Shown piece after piece: positions 7,375-14,561 of a stretch of DNA of 15,801 nt. Under the pieces are notes generated by a model. That model saw only the letters and a program-made list of their open reading frames with translations, had not been told where the DNA came from and ran no database searches. The first letter of the stretch is position 1, and each line of letters starts with the position of its first letter. The translations under genes and the position numbers were made by a program. Where the stretch lies: positions 44,691 through 60,491 of the forward strand of contig DMMW01000056.1 of NCBI GenBank assembly GCA_003452965.1, given 5' to 3'. This DNA is from Elusimicrobiota bacterium (GTDB taxonomy: Bacteria > Elusimicrobiota > UBA8919).

Positions 7375-8316
7375 ATGGCAACGGCATTATTTTATATTTT
7401 AATATTTCCTGGATTTCTATTTTTAGCGGTATTCGGCTTAGCTGTCGAATTTGTTGATAGAAAATTATATGCGAGGTTACAAAACCGAGTAGGACCACCA
7501 TGGTTCCAGCCGCTTGCCGATTTTATTAAACTACTTGCTAAAGAAACTATAATACCCGATAAAGCCGAAAAATTAATATTTAAATTGCTGCCGTTCTTTG
7601 CACTTACATCTGTTGTAGCAACGATTTTATATATTCCTATTTGGGGAACAGAAGCGATATTTTCATTCAATGGCGATATAATCATTGTACTTTATTTATT
7701 GAGTATTCCAACACTCACGTTTTTCCTTGCCGGTTGGTATTCGAAATCGTTATTTTCAATGATTGGAGCAATACGTGCATTGACGCAGTTTTTTGCATAT
7801 GAAGTTCCGTTATTTATCGTGGTATTATCGCCCGCATTGCTTGCTGGAACATGGTCATTAAGTAAAATGGCCGAATTTTATAACCAGCATCCCGGATACT
7901 GGCTGTTTAACCTTATCGGTTTTGGTGTTGCGGTAATAGTATTGTTAGGTAAGCTTGAAAAAGTACCGTTTGATATACCGGAAGCTGAGACAGAAATTGT
8001 TGCAGGCAGTTTCACCGAATACAGTGGAATGCTATTAGCTTTTTTCAGATTAGCAATTGATATAGAAACAGTCGTATGTGCAGCATTATTAGCAGCGGTA
8101 TTTTTGCCGTTTGGTTTAGGACTTAGTCCAATACTCGGTTTTTCTTTATTTATCATAAAGGTATTGTTTATCGTTGCATTGATTTCACTGTTAAGAACTG
8201 TTTTTGCGAGATTACGGATAGACCAGATGGTTAATTTTTGCTGGAAATATATAGCACCAATAAGTTTTTTGCAGTTATTAATTAATATTATTCTCGGAGC
8301 TGTTTTAGTAAAATGA
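7375..8316 (+). CDS. Hydrogenase NuoH-like membrane subunit
   Basis: This is a 313-residue, strongly hydrophobic protein with about eight transmembrane helices, matching NuoH/EchB/MbhM. Signatures are ARLQNRVGPPWFQPLADFIK (33-52), Glu143 in AYEVPLF, and FDIPEAETEIVAG (199-211), the conserved acidic loop near the quinone-site equivalent. It anchors the redox arm in the inner membrane and links electron transfer to ion movement. The ATG at 7375 is preferred: AAAAAGGA lies about 10 bases upstream, while the ATG at 7370 is in another frame. It overlaps the next gene by 4 bp (ATGA), implying translational coupling. Confidence 0.93.
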   Translation: MATALFYILIFPGFLFLAVFGLAVEFVDRKLYARLQNRVGPPWFQPLADFIKLLAKETIIPDKAEKLIFKLLPFFALTSVVATILYIPIWGTEAIFSFNGDIIIVLYLLSIPTLTFFLAGWYSKSLFSMIGAIRALTQFFAYEVPLFIVVLSPALLAGTWSLSKMAEFYNQHPGYWLFNLIGFGVAVIVLLGKLEKVPFDIPEAETEIVAGSFTEYSGMLLAFFRLAIDIETVVCAALLAAVFLPFGLGLSPILGFSLFIIKVLFIVALISLLRTVFARLRIDQMVNFCWKYIAPISFLQLLINIILGAVLVK

Positions 8317-8702
8317 ATATGATAAGACCAGGCAAAATGATAAGACAGGTTCTTAGTTCTTTAATAAAAAAACCTGCCACAATAAAATATCCATATGTAA
8401 AATTTGAAATGCCTGAAAATTTCAGAGGAAAAATAAAATTCTATCCTGAAAAATGTATCGGTTGCAAGCTTTGTGTCCGTGATTGTCCAAGCAATGCAAT
8501 AACGATTACTAAAGTCGGCGAAAAAAAATTTGAATGTGAAATTCGTCTTGATAAATGCATATATTGTGCACAATGCGTAGATTCTTGTCTTAAAAAGGCA
8601 TTGGAATCAACCGGCGAATTTGAATTAGCCCAGTTAGATAAAAAGAAACTAAAAGAGATATTTCATGCTCAATCTGAAGACGGAATTAAAAAAGAGACTT
8701 AA
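8313..8702 (+). CDS. Hydrogenase 2x[4Fe-4S] ferredoxin-like subunit (NuoI-like)
   Basis: This 129-residue protein has two complete CxxCxxCxxxC motifs: Cys48, 51, 54, 58 (CIGCKLCVRDC) and Cys82, 85, 88, 92 (CIYCAQCVDSC). It is the NuoI/EchF/MbhN type and probably accepts electrons from soluble ferredoxin and hands them to the NuoB-like cluster. The N-terminal stretch with basic and hydrophobic residues may lie on the membrane surface, as in NuoI. It overlaps the NuoH-like gene by 4 bp and the protease gene by 38 bp. The lack of flavin/NADH subunits nearby fits a ferredoxin-linked hydrogenase and not an NADH dehydrogenase, although genes upstream of the window are unseen. Confidence 0.93.
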   Translation: MNMIRPGKMIRQVLSSLIKKPATIKYPYVKFEMPENFRGKIKFYPEKCIGCKLCVRDCPSNAITITKVGEKKFECEIRLDKCIYCAQCVDSCLKKALESTGEFELAQLDKKKLKEIFHAQSEDGIKKET

Positions 8703-9153
8703 TAACGCAGCCAAAGTCGCCGTACTGGGTGTAGGGTCGGAACTAAGGTGTGATGACGTTGCCGGTATACTAATTGCTAAAAATTTAGAAAAAGAAATCA
8801 AAAACAAAGAAAATTCAAAAATCAAAGTATTTATAGGTTATACCGCACCTGAAAATCTCACAAGTGAAATAATAAAATATAATCCCACCCATATTATCAT
8901 AATCGATTCTGCAGATGCTGGTCAAAAAGCAGGTTCTATTATGTTAATTAATTATGAGGAGATAGGTGGAATGTCATTTTCCACACATAAACTTCCTCTT
9001 AAAATGCTGGTTGATTATCTTCTTCAATCTTTGAAAAGCGAAATAGTAATGATTGGTATCCAACCCAAGACATTAAAATTCGGTGAATGCATTTCAAAAG
9101 AAGTGAAAAAAGCCGTAGAGCAGGTTACAGAAACTATCCTAAAAATAATCTAA
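8665..9153 (+). CDS. Hydrogenase maturation protease, HycI/HybD family
   Basis: This 162-residue enzyme cuts the C-terminal tail of the large subunit after nickel insertion. It has the family opening LGVGSELRCDDVAG (21-34), in which Asp31 matches a metal ligand. Asp81 in IIDSADAG and His108 in STHKLPL match the other two, and IGIQPK with a following GE is also typical. The start at 8665 overlaps the ferredoxin gene by 38 bp; the first roughly 15 residues before KVAVLGVG are a plausible extension, and no better ATG lies closer to the core. It is the last gene of the hydrogenase operon. Its presence supports processing of the 35-residue tail after Arg360 of the large subunit. Confidence 0.9.
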   Translation: MLNLKTELKKRLNNAAKVAVLGVGSELRCDDVAGILIAKNLEKEIKNKENSKIKVFIGYTAPENLTSEIIKYNPTHIIIIDSADAGQKAGSIMLINYEEIGGMSFSTHKLPLKMLVDYLLQSLKSEIVMIGIQPKTLKFGECISKEVKKAVEQVTETILKII

Positions 9154-9169
9154 AAGAGCATTAATTTTA

Positions 9170-9198
9170 TTGACTTAAAAGTAAAAATATTCTATAAT
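9170..9198 (+). promoter_or_regulatory. Sigma-70-type promoter for hppA
   Basis: TTGACT (9170-9175) and TATAAT (9193-9198) are separated by exactly 17 bp, close to the ideal housekeeping promoter. Transcription should begin near 9205, leaving a leader of about 110 bases. This makes hppA a unit separate from the hydrogenase operon. No clear terminator was seen between the protease gene and this promoter. Confidence 0.85.
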
Positions 9199-9218
9199 TA
9201 TTAAGTTTAATGTAAGAG

Positions 9219-9293
9219 ACAAGTTAAAATTAAAAGTATAAATTAAAATATAAAAGACTTAATTATAACTTTGAACTTTTAACTTTTAATTGT
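9219..9293 (+). repeat. AT-rich imperfect inverted repeat in the hppA leader
   Basis: ACAAGTTAAAATTAAAAGT (9219-9237) pairs with ACTTTTAACTTTTAATTGT (9275-9293) at about 15 of 19 positions, with a 37-base loop. The stem would be weak because it is nearly all A-T. It may be low-complexity sequence only. Confidence 0.35.
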
Positions 9294-9315
9294 CGTTTTA
9301 AGGGGGGAGTTTAGA

Positions 9316-11556
9316 ATGATTGCCGGCACACTTTTTGAAATGGTTTCCTTATGGGTTGTATTAGGCATTGCTGTTGTAGGTCTTATATATGCTTTATATT
9401 TAAGACAACAAATAATGGTTGAAGATAAGGGAACAGAAAAAATGCAGGAAGTATGGAATGCTATTAGAACTGGTGCTGATGCTTATTTAGGTCGTCAGCT
9501 CAGGACAATCATTCCTTTAATTGTTATTCTAACAGTTGCGTTATTTTTAAGTGTTTATATAGTTCCTCCATCAGTTGAAGCCCTTGAAAGGTTTGAAGGT
9601 AAAACACCGGAACAAGTGAAAATTATAATAGGCTTGGGCAGAGCGATAGCGTTTATAATGGGTGCTATGTTTTCCCTGATGGTTGGTCAGTTCGGAATGA
9701 GAATGGCGGTTCAGGGCAATGTAAGGGTAGCTTCTGCTGCACGCACAAGTTTCGATAAGGCGCTTAAAATAGCATATAGGTCCGGTACCATAACCGGAAT
9801 GCTTACGGACGGGTTGGGATTATTAGGTGGAACAATCATATTCATGTATTTTCAGAAAGCCGCTCCTGATGCGCTTTTAGGTTTCGGTTTCGGCGGGACT
9901 TTATTGGCATTATTTATGCGTGTTGGTGGTGGAATATATACTAAAGCGGCGGATGTAGGTGCTGATTTGGTTGGCAAGGTTGAAGCAGGTATTCCTGAAG
10001 ACGATCCGCGTAACGCGGCAGTAATTGCCGATTTAGTCGGTGATAACGTCGGTGACTGTGCGGGTATGGCAGCCGATATATTTGAAAGTTATGAGGTTAC
10101 AATAGTATCCGGAATAATCTTAGGACTGTCTCTTGTAGCTCTTACCGGCGAGATTAAATGGATTATATTTCCATTAATGGTTCGAGGCATAGGTGTTTTA
10201 TCATCAATAGTCGGAACATATTTAGTAAAGGGAAAAGAGGGGCAGGAACGAGGCAATGCATTATCTGCTATAAATAAAGGTTTTTATACATCAGCGGCAC
10301 TTTGTTTGATAGCATTTGCAGTAATAGCCCATTACTACATGAACGAATGGCGGGCATTCTTATCGGTGGGCGTAGGTATTATTTTAGCAATAGTAATTGA
10401 TGAACTAACTAAATATTTTACTCATACGGAACATAAACCTGTTAAGGATATTGCAAAATCTTCCAATACAGGTGCTGCAACACTTATACTTTCCGGACTC
10501 TCGGTTGGATTTGAATCAACCGTATGGTCTATCTTAGTTATTGCTGCAACTATTTTGTCGTCCGTATTAATTTACTGGGGACAGCCGGTATCATATGTAC
10601 TTTACGGTGTGGCTATGACTGGTATCGGGATGTTGACATTAACAGGTAACAATGTAGCTATGGACTCGTTCGGTCCTATTGCAGATAATGCTAATGGAAT
10701 TGGCGAAATGTCAGGTATGGATAAGAAATCCAGACAAATAATGGCGGATTTGGATGCGGTTGGTAACACAACAAAAGCTATTACAAAAGGTATTGCAATT
10801 GGTTCTGCAGTTATAGCGGCGGTGTCACTTTTTGGTTCGTATTTAACTGATGTTTCAAAGGTACAGGCACAAATGGGAATGGAATCAATAAAACAGTTAC
10901 TAACTGTCGGTATCAGGATTTCTGAACCAACGGTATTTATCGGTTTATTAATAGGTGCTGCGGTTCCATGGCTATTCTCTTCAATAACAATAAATGCGGT
11001 ATCAAGGGCAGCTTCGCTTATCGTTACCGAGGTACGTTGCCAATTCAAGATTCCTGGCTTAATGGAAGGCAAAGTACAGCCGGATTACAAACAGGTGGTT
11101 GGAATATGCACTAAGGCATCGCAAAAAGAATTAATCGGTTTAGCTTTAATGGCGGTTCTAACGCCTATAATTGTCGGCTTGGTTTTACAGGTAGAAGCGC
11201 TCGGCGGATTTTTGGCAGGTGTAATCGTATCAGGTCAGTTGTTAGCTGTATTTATGGCAAATGCCGGTGGTGCATGGGACAATGCTAAAAAATTAATTGA
11301 AGATGGACAATACGGCGGGAAAGGTTCAGAAAATCATAAAGCAGCGGTCGTAGGTGATACTGTCGGTGATCCGTTGAAAGACACAGCCGGTCCGGCATTA
11401 AATCCTTTGATAAAAGTCATTAATTTAGTTTCATTATTAGCTGCTCCGATAATAATTCAATATAATAAGTTTACACCTGCATTAACAGTTATAGTAGTTA
11501 TTGCAACATTGGTTGTAATTGGTGCCATCTGGTACTCAAAAAGAGAAAGCGAGTAA
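9316..11556 (+). CDS. hppA: Membrane-bound proton-translocating pyrophosphatase
   Basis: This 746-residue multi-helix pump hydrolyses pyrophosphate and moves H+ across the inner membrane. The substrate site is clear: DVGADLVGKVE (213-223), EDDPRN (228-233), DLVGDNVGDCAGMAAD (239-254), and near the C-terminus a second acidic cluster with GDTVGDPLKDTAGP. The subtype marker GNTTKAITKG carries Lys487 and Thr490, the pair found in K+-independent enzymes (K+-dependent ones have Ala and usually Gly). All known Na+-pumping forms are K+-dependent, so H+ is the likely ion. The ribosome-binding site AGGGGGGAG (9301-9309) precedes the ATG. It has its own promoter and terminator. The pump could recover energy from biosynthetic PPi alongside the hydrogenase. 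Length and motifs are complete. Confidence 0.96.
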   Translation: MIAGTLFEMVSLWVVLGIAVVGLIYALYLRQQIMVEDKGTEKMQEVWNAIRTGADAYLGRQLRTIIPLIVILTVALFLSVYIVPPSVEALERFEGKTPEQVKIIIGLGRAIAFIMGAMFSLMVGQFGMRMAVQGNVRVASAARTSFDKALKIAYRSGTITGMLTDGLGLLGGTIIFMYFQKAAPDALLGFGFGGTLLALFMRVGGGIYTKAADVGADLVGKVEAGIPEDDPRNAAVIADLVGDNVGDCAGMAADIFESYEVTIVSGIILGLSLVALTGEIKWIIFPLMVRGIGVLSSIVGTYLVKGKEGQERGNALSAINKGFYTSAALCLIAFAVIAHYYMNEWRAFLSVGVGIILAIVIDELTKYFTHTEHKPVKDIAKSSNTGAATLILSGLSVGFESTVWSILVIAATILSSVLIYWGQPVSYVLYGVAMTGIGMLTLTGNNVAMDSFGPIADNANGIGEMSGMDKKSRQIMADLDAVGNTTKAITKGIAIGSAVIAAVSLFGSYLTDVSKVQAQMGMESIKQLLTVGIRISEPTVFIGLLIGAAVPWLFSSITINAVSRAASLIVTEVRCQFKIPGLMEGKVQPDYKQVVGICTKASQKELIGLALMAVLTPIIVGLVLQVEALGGFLAGVIVSGQLLAVFMANAGGAWDNAKKLIEDGQYGGKGSENHKAAVVGDTVGDPLKDTAGPALNPLIKVINLVSLLAAPIIIQYNKFTPALTVIVVIATLVVIGAIWYSKRESE

Positions 11557-11603
11557 CCCCAAACCGCTCGCTTCGCTCGGGTTCGGGACAAGTTAAAAAA
11601 ATA

Positions 11604-11636
11604 AAAAAATCGCTTGTAAAAATGGCGATTTTTTTA
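11604..11636 (+). terminator. Intrinsic terminator of hppA
   Basis: AAAAAATCGC (11604-11613) pairs perfectly with GCGATTTTTT (11625-11634) around an 11-base loop, and the right arm is itself a T-run. It lies 48 bp after the hppA stop. Between the two is a GC-rich stretch with the direct repeat CGCTCG (11565-11579 region), a common dispersed intergenic motif with no assigned role. Confidence 0.85.
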
Positions 11637-11674
11637 TTTAATATGTATAATGTTGCACAAAATAAATAACAGTG

Positions 11675-11760
11675 TTCATCCTGCAGCCAGAAGACCACGT
11701 TTATAAAGGCACTAGTGAATGCTCTTCGGGCAGGATTTCGCTCCTAGAATCTTAAGGTAA
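11675..11760. repeat. Structured tandem repeat, copy 1
   Basis: The element opens with TTCATCCTGCAGCCAG and closes with GGGCAGGATTTCGCTCCT followed by AGAATCTTAAGG. Outer arms ATCCTGC (11678-11684) and GCAGGAT (11730-11736) are perfectly complementary. An inner pair, GAAGA (11690-11694) and TCTTC (11723-11727), nests inside. Copy 2 starts 119 bp later. Together they fill most of the 325-bp gap between hppA and the sigma-54-like gene (11557-11881), which holds no convincing ORF. Confidence 0.7.
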
Positions 11761-11768
11761 ACTATATA

Positions 11769-11788
11769 ATCCCGATTGTTATCGGGAT
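11769..11788. repeat. Perfect hairpin between the two tandem repeats
   Basis: ATCCCGAT-TGTT-ATCGGGAT forms a perfect 8-bp stem with a 4-base loop. There is no T-run after it on either strand, so it is not a classical terminator. It may be a separate dispersed palindrome or part of the structured leader. Confidence 0.6.
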
Positions 11789-11793
11789 AGAGC

Positions 11794-11887
11794 TTCATCC
11801 TGCAGCCAGTCCCAAATAAAGATGGGACGGGCCCTCCACTGAAACATTGGCGGGCAAGCAGGACTGCGCTCCTAAAATCTTATGGAA
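11794..11887. repeat. Structured tandem repeat, copy 2, abutting the sigma-54-like gene
   Basis: It shares the 16-base opening TTCATCCTGCAGCCAG and the closing GCAGGACTGCGCTCCTAAAA followed by TCTTATGGAAA with copy 1, while the middle differs. The middle has its own hairpin GTCCCA/TGGGAC (11809-11814 with 11823-11828). The similarity to copy 1 appears to run through the ATG at 11882 and to stop at the next in-frame ATG at 11888. Confidence 0.7.
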
Positions 11888-12949
11888 ATGAGAATAAGGC
11901 AAACATTTAGCACCAAACAAAAATTCAGGATTGTAAACAAAATTATACAAGCTGAGATAATCGGGCTATCTGAAGTCAAATTTGCTGAATTAGTGAAAGA
12001 AATTGAAGATGATTCTTTGTTTAAAAAATTAGTATTACTTAATTTTGAAAATCAAAAAATAATTAGTTATAACAGATTTCCTAGAACAGATTTTTCAATG
12101 CGATTTCTTGAACTCTGCAGTGAGATGGATATAGATAAATCAACTGTCGATATAGAAAGATTCTTAAACGAGCATAGAGAAGCGGTTGCAATAATTAAAA
12201 AAATAGGAGCAGAAAAATTTAAAAAATATTTTTTATATGAAAATGTGGAAAATTCTGTTGAAAATATAAGCAGGATATGCGAAATATCTGAAGAATTGGT
12301 AAAAAAAGTCATAAAAATAGTGGATGAGTTGGTGATATTTGATGAATTTTATTATCGACCAGACAATAAAAATATTACCGGATTTCGCTATTATAAGATT
12401 GCAAAGATTGAGAAAGATAAAAAGGCTAAGTTTATAATTAATTTTCTTTCTCCGACATATTTCAAAGGAAAATACATAATCAATTATAATAAATTGAAGA
12501 GAATCAGGGAATTGGGAATATTTGATGAGAAAGAATTAAAAGGCATAAAAGAGTTGGTAAAAAAATTGGAACTTATAAACAATAAAAAATTTATTATATT
12601 TCAAATTTTAAATCAGTTAATAATAAAACAGGAAAAATATTTTCAATCAGGTAATATATCGGATATAATACCGCTTACACAAAGGGAAATTGCAAAAAAT
12701 ATAATGCAAGATGAAAGTCTGGTAAGCAGGGCAATTTTAAATAGAAGCATTGAAACACCTCAAAATATTGAGATTCCCATCAAATTTTTGTTTCAGAGCG
12801 AAAAGGATGTAAGAAAAAGGATAATAAAAGAAATAATTGAAAATACAAAAAATAGCTTGACGGATTTTCAAATTAAATGTATACTTAAAGACAGGCACAA
12901 TATTGATATTTCTCGTAGAACGATAGCGGTTTGCAGAAAAGAATTGTAA
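11882..12949 (+). CDS. Divergent sigma-54 (RpoN)-like sigma factor
   Basis: This 355-residue protein (353 from the ATG at 11888) has sigma-54 layout but is shorter than the usual 430-500. Residues 4-50 look like a degenerate region I with far fewer Gln/Leu repeats (KQKFRIVNKIIQAE...). Residues 120-150 and 225-306 match the core-binding domain, including IIPLTQREIAKN (262-273), ESLVSRAILNRSIETPQ (278-294) and IPIKFLFQ, against the family form PLTLRDIA..HESTVSR...TPxG...LKYFF. The DNA-binding end has SRRTIAVCR (344-352) where the RpoN box is normally ARRTVAKYR, and the protein stops three residues later. I could not find the usual GVGARDL motif. The preferred start may be 11888, because 11882 lies within a repeat. 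It is 19 bp ahead of an NtrC-type activator. Role: recruits RNA polymerase to -24/-12 promoters. Whether it is the genome's only RpoN is unknown. Confidence 0.8.
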   Translation: MEMRIRQTFSTKQKFRIVNKIIQAEIIGLSEVKFAELVKEIEDDSLFKKLVLLNFENQKIISYNRFPRTDFSMRFLELCSEMDIDKSTVDIERFLNEHREAVAIIKKIGAEKFKKYFLYENVENSVENISRICEISEELVKKVIKIVDELVIFDEFYYRPDNKNITGFRYYKIAKIEKDKKAKFIINFLSPTYFKGKYIINYNKLKRIRELGIFDEKELKGIKELVKKLELINNKKFIIFQILNQLIIKQEKYFQSGNISDIIPLTQREIAKNIMQDESLVSRAILNRSIETPQNIEIPIKFLFQSEKDVRKRIIKEIIENTKNSLTDFQIKCILKDRHNIDISRRTIAVCRKEL

Positions 12950-12968
12950 TAAGCGGGGGTAGTTTGTT

Positions 12969-14396
12969 ATGAAAAGAAATGATAAAAATAATAAAGAAAT
13001 AAAACCGACAATCTTAATAATTGATGATGAAATAAATATGATAGAATCCTATAAGGTATTATTGGAGGATAAATATAACATATTAGCTTCTAATAGTGGT
13101 GCGGAAGCATTGAAAATATTAAAGAAAGAGGCTGTTAATTTGGTGCTTCTGGATGTTCTTATGCCCGATATGGATGGGTTGGAAGTTTTAAAAAAAATCA
13201 AGGAAATATCAGGTATTGAAATAATTATGATAACAGCGGTAAGAACAATTCGCACGGCTATTCAGGCGATGAAAATGGGTGCATATGATTATATATCAAA
13301 ACCGTTTGATATAGATGACTTATTGGCAACCATAAAAAAAGCTTTGGAAAAACAGAGTTTTACAAAAGAGATAATCTATTTGAAAGCAGAACTTAAAAAT
13401 TATATATATGAAAACATGATTGGAAAAAGCCAGGAAATGATTAATTTGTTCAATATGATTTCTGAATTAAAAGATAACAATTCAACAGCTTTAATTACCG
13501 GAGAAAGCGGTACTGGAAAAGAATTAGTTGCCAGAGCAATTCATAATAGCGGTCCCAGAAAAGACAAGCCATTTATTACCGTTGATTGTGCTTCAATTCC
13601 GGAAAATCTTGTAGAAAGCGAATTGTTTGGACATGAAAAAGGGGCATTTACGGATGCTATTGCACAAAAAATGGGCAAAGTCGAATTAGCGCATAATGGT
13701 ACACTTTTCTTAGATGAAATAGGAAATTTAAAACTGGATGTTCAAAGTAAGTTGCTTAGAATGTTGGAAGAGCGTGAAATTAATAGAATTGGAGATAACA
13801 AAACAATAAAAATAAATACAAGAATAATCGCAGCTACAAATGTAAACTTGAAAAAACTTGTCAGAGAAGGTCATTTTCGTCAGGATTTATTTTATAGATT
13901 GAATGTAATACCTTTTTATTTACCGCCATTGAGAGATAGAAAAGAAGATATATCTTTGTTAATGGATTATTTCCTAAATTACTATAATAATAGATTCAAG
14001 AAGCAAATAAAGGGTATATCGCATGAAGCAATTTCTTGTTTGACCGATTACAAATGGCCTGGTAATGTAAGAGAATTAAGAAATGTTGTTGAGAGACTGG
14101 TTGCATTAAGTAAAGAGGAAGTAATTACGCACAAAAGATTGCCGGTAGATATTTTACTTGCAAAGGAATTAAGGATTGATAACTATGACGATACAATTTC
14201 ATTCAGGGCTGCGCGTGCTGAATTTGAAAAACAATTTATTTTGAAAGTATTAGAAAGGGCTAATTGGAATCAAGTAAAAGCTGCAAAACTTTTAGGTATA
14301 CATAGAAATGCAATAATATTCAAAATGGCGAAATATAATCTACGACCCATAATAAATGCAGCTAAATTGGCAAGGAAGGAACAAATTTCAAAATAA
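12969..14396 (+). CDS. NtrC-family sigma-54-dependent response regulator
   Basis: This 475-residue activator has three domains. A receiver domain spans 13-127, with Asp19/Asp20, phospho-acceptor Asp62 (LLDVLMPDMDG), Thr89 and Lys111. An AAA+ domain spans about 150-385, with Walker A GESGTGKE (178-185), the sigma-54-contacting loop GAFTDA (225-230), Walker B FLDE (247-250) and WPGNVREL (363-370). A Fis-type helix-turn-helix lies near 434-456 (NQVKAAKLLGIHRNAIIFKM). All key residues are intact. It follows the sigma-54-like gene by 19 bp, with GGGGG as ribosome-binding site, so the two are made together. No histidine kinase lies in the window, so the signal is unknown. The nearest -24/-12 promoter is just downstream, before the ketosynthase gene, and is its likely target. 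Confidence 0.95.
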   Translation: MKRNDKNNKEIKPTILIIDDEINMIESYKVLLEDKYNILASNSGAEALKILKKEAVNLVLLDVLMPDMDGLEVLKKIKEISGIEIIMITAVRTIRTAIQAMKMGAYDYISKPFDIDDLLATIKKALEKQSFTKEIIYLKAELKNYIYENMIGKSQEMINLFNMISELKDNNSTALITGESGTGKELVARAIHNSGPRKDKPFITVDCASIPENLVESELFGHEKGAFTDAIAQKMGKVELAHNGTLFLDEIGNLKLDVQSKLLRMLEEREINRIGDNKTIKINTRIIAATNVNLKKLVREGHFRQDLFYRLNVIPFYLPPLRDRKEDISLLMDYFLNYYNNRFKKQIKGISHEAISCLTDYKWPGNVRELRNVVERLVALSKEEVITHKRLPVDILLAKELRIDNYDDTISFRAARAEFEKQFILKVLERANWNQVKAAKLLGIHRNAIIFKMAKYNLRPIINAAKLARKEQISK

Positions 14397-14404
14397 TAGA
14401 TTGC

Positions 14405-14416
14405 ACATTAAAATGT
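14405..14416. promoter_or_regulatory. Possible activator-binding palindrome upstream of the -24/-12 promoter
   Basis: ACATT-AA-AATGT is a perfect inverted repeat about 65-80 bp upstream of the -24 element, a usual distance for an NtrC-type binding site. It is short and AT-rich, and only one copy was seen, so this is tentative. Confidence 0.25.
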
Positions 14417-14446
14417 ATCATCGAATGCATAAATAATTAAACAGTG

Positions 14447-14476
14447 AAAAAATTTCTCCTCGGAGAATTTTTTTTT
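14447..14476 (+). terminator. Intrinsic terminator after the sigma-54-like/activator operon
   Basis: AAAAAATTTCTC pairs with GAGAATTTTTTT around a small loop (CTCG), with one internal mismatch, and ends in a run of T. It lies about 50 bp after the activator stop and just before the -24/-12 promoter, separating the regulator operon from the ketosynthase unit. Confidence 0.8.
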
Positions 14477-14480
14477 GAGT

Positions 14481-14497
14481 TTGGCATAATACTTGCA
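14481..14497 (+). promoter_or_regulatory. Sigma-54 -24/-12 promoter for the ketosynthase gene
   Basis: TTGGCATAATACTTGCA matches the sigma-54 consensus TTGGCACGNNNNTTGCA. The invariant GG (14483-14484) and GC (14495-14496) are separated by exactly 10 bases. Transcription should begin near 14508, giving a leader of about 54 bases. It is the only convincing such site seen outside coding sequence in the window. Confidence 0.85.
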
Positions 14498-14561
14498 CCT
14501 TATAAGAAATGGGGAGCTTTTAATTTGTATATTCCCCAAATAGTATTTTGGAGGTGGGTTT

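Noticed and set aside
10602..11072. 156-codon open frame on the minus strand
   Set aside because: It lies wholly within hppA, whose protein motifs are continuous; it has no ribosome-binding site or recognisable motif and is a shadow frame.
11765..11770. TATAAT as a -10 element for the sigma-54-like gene
   Set aside because: No acceptable -35 sequence lies 16-18 bp upstream and there is no extended -10; the AT-rich match alone is weak.
11675..11887. CRISPR array
   Set aside because: There are only two copies, with internally different centres and self-folding arms, no regular spacer pattern and no cas genes.
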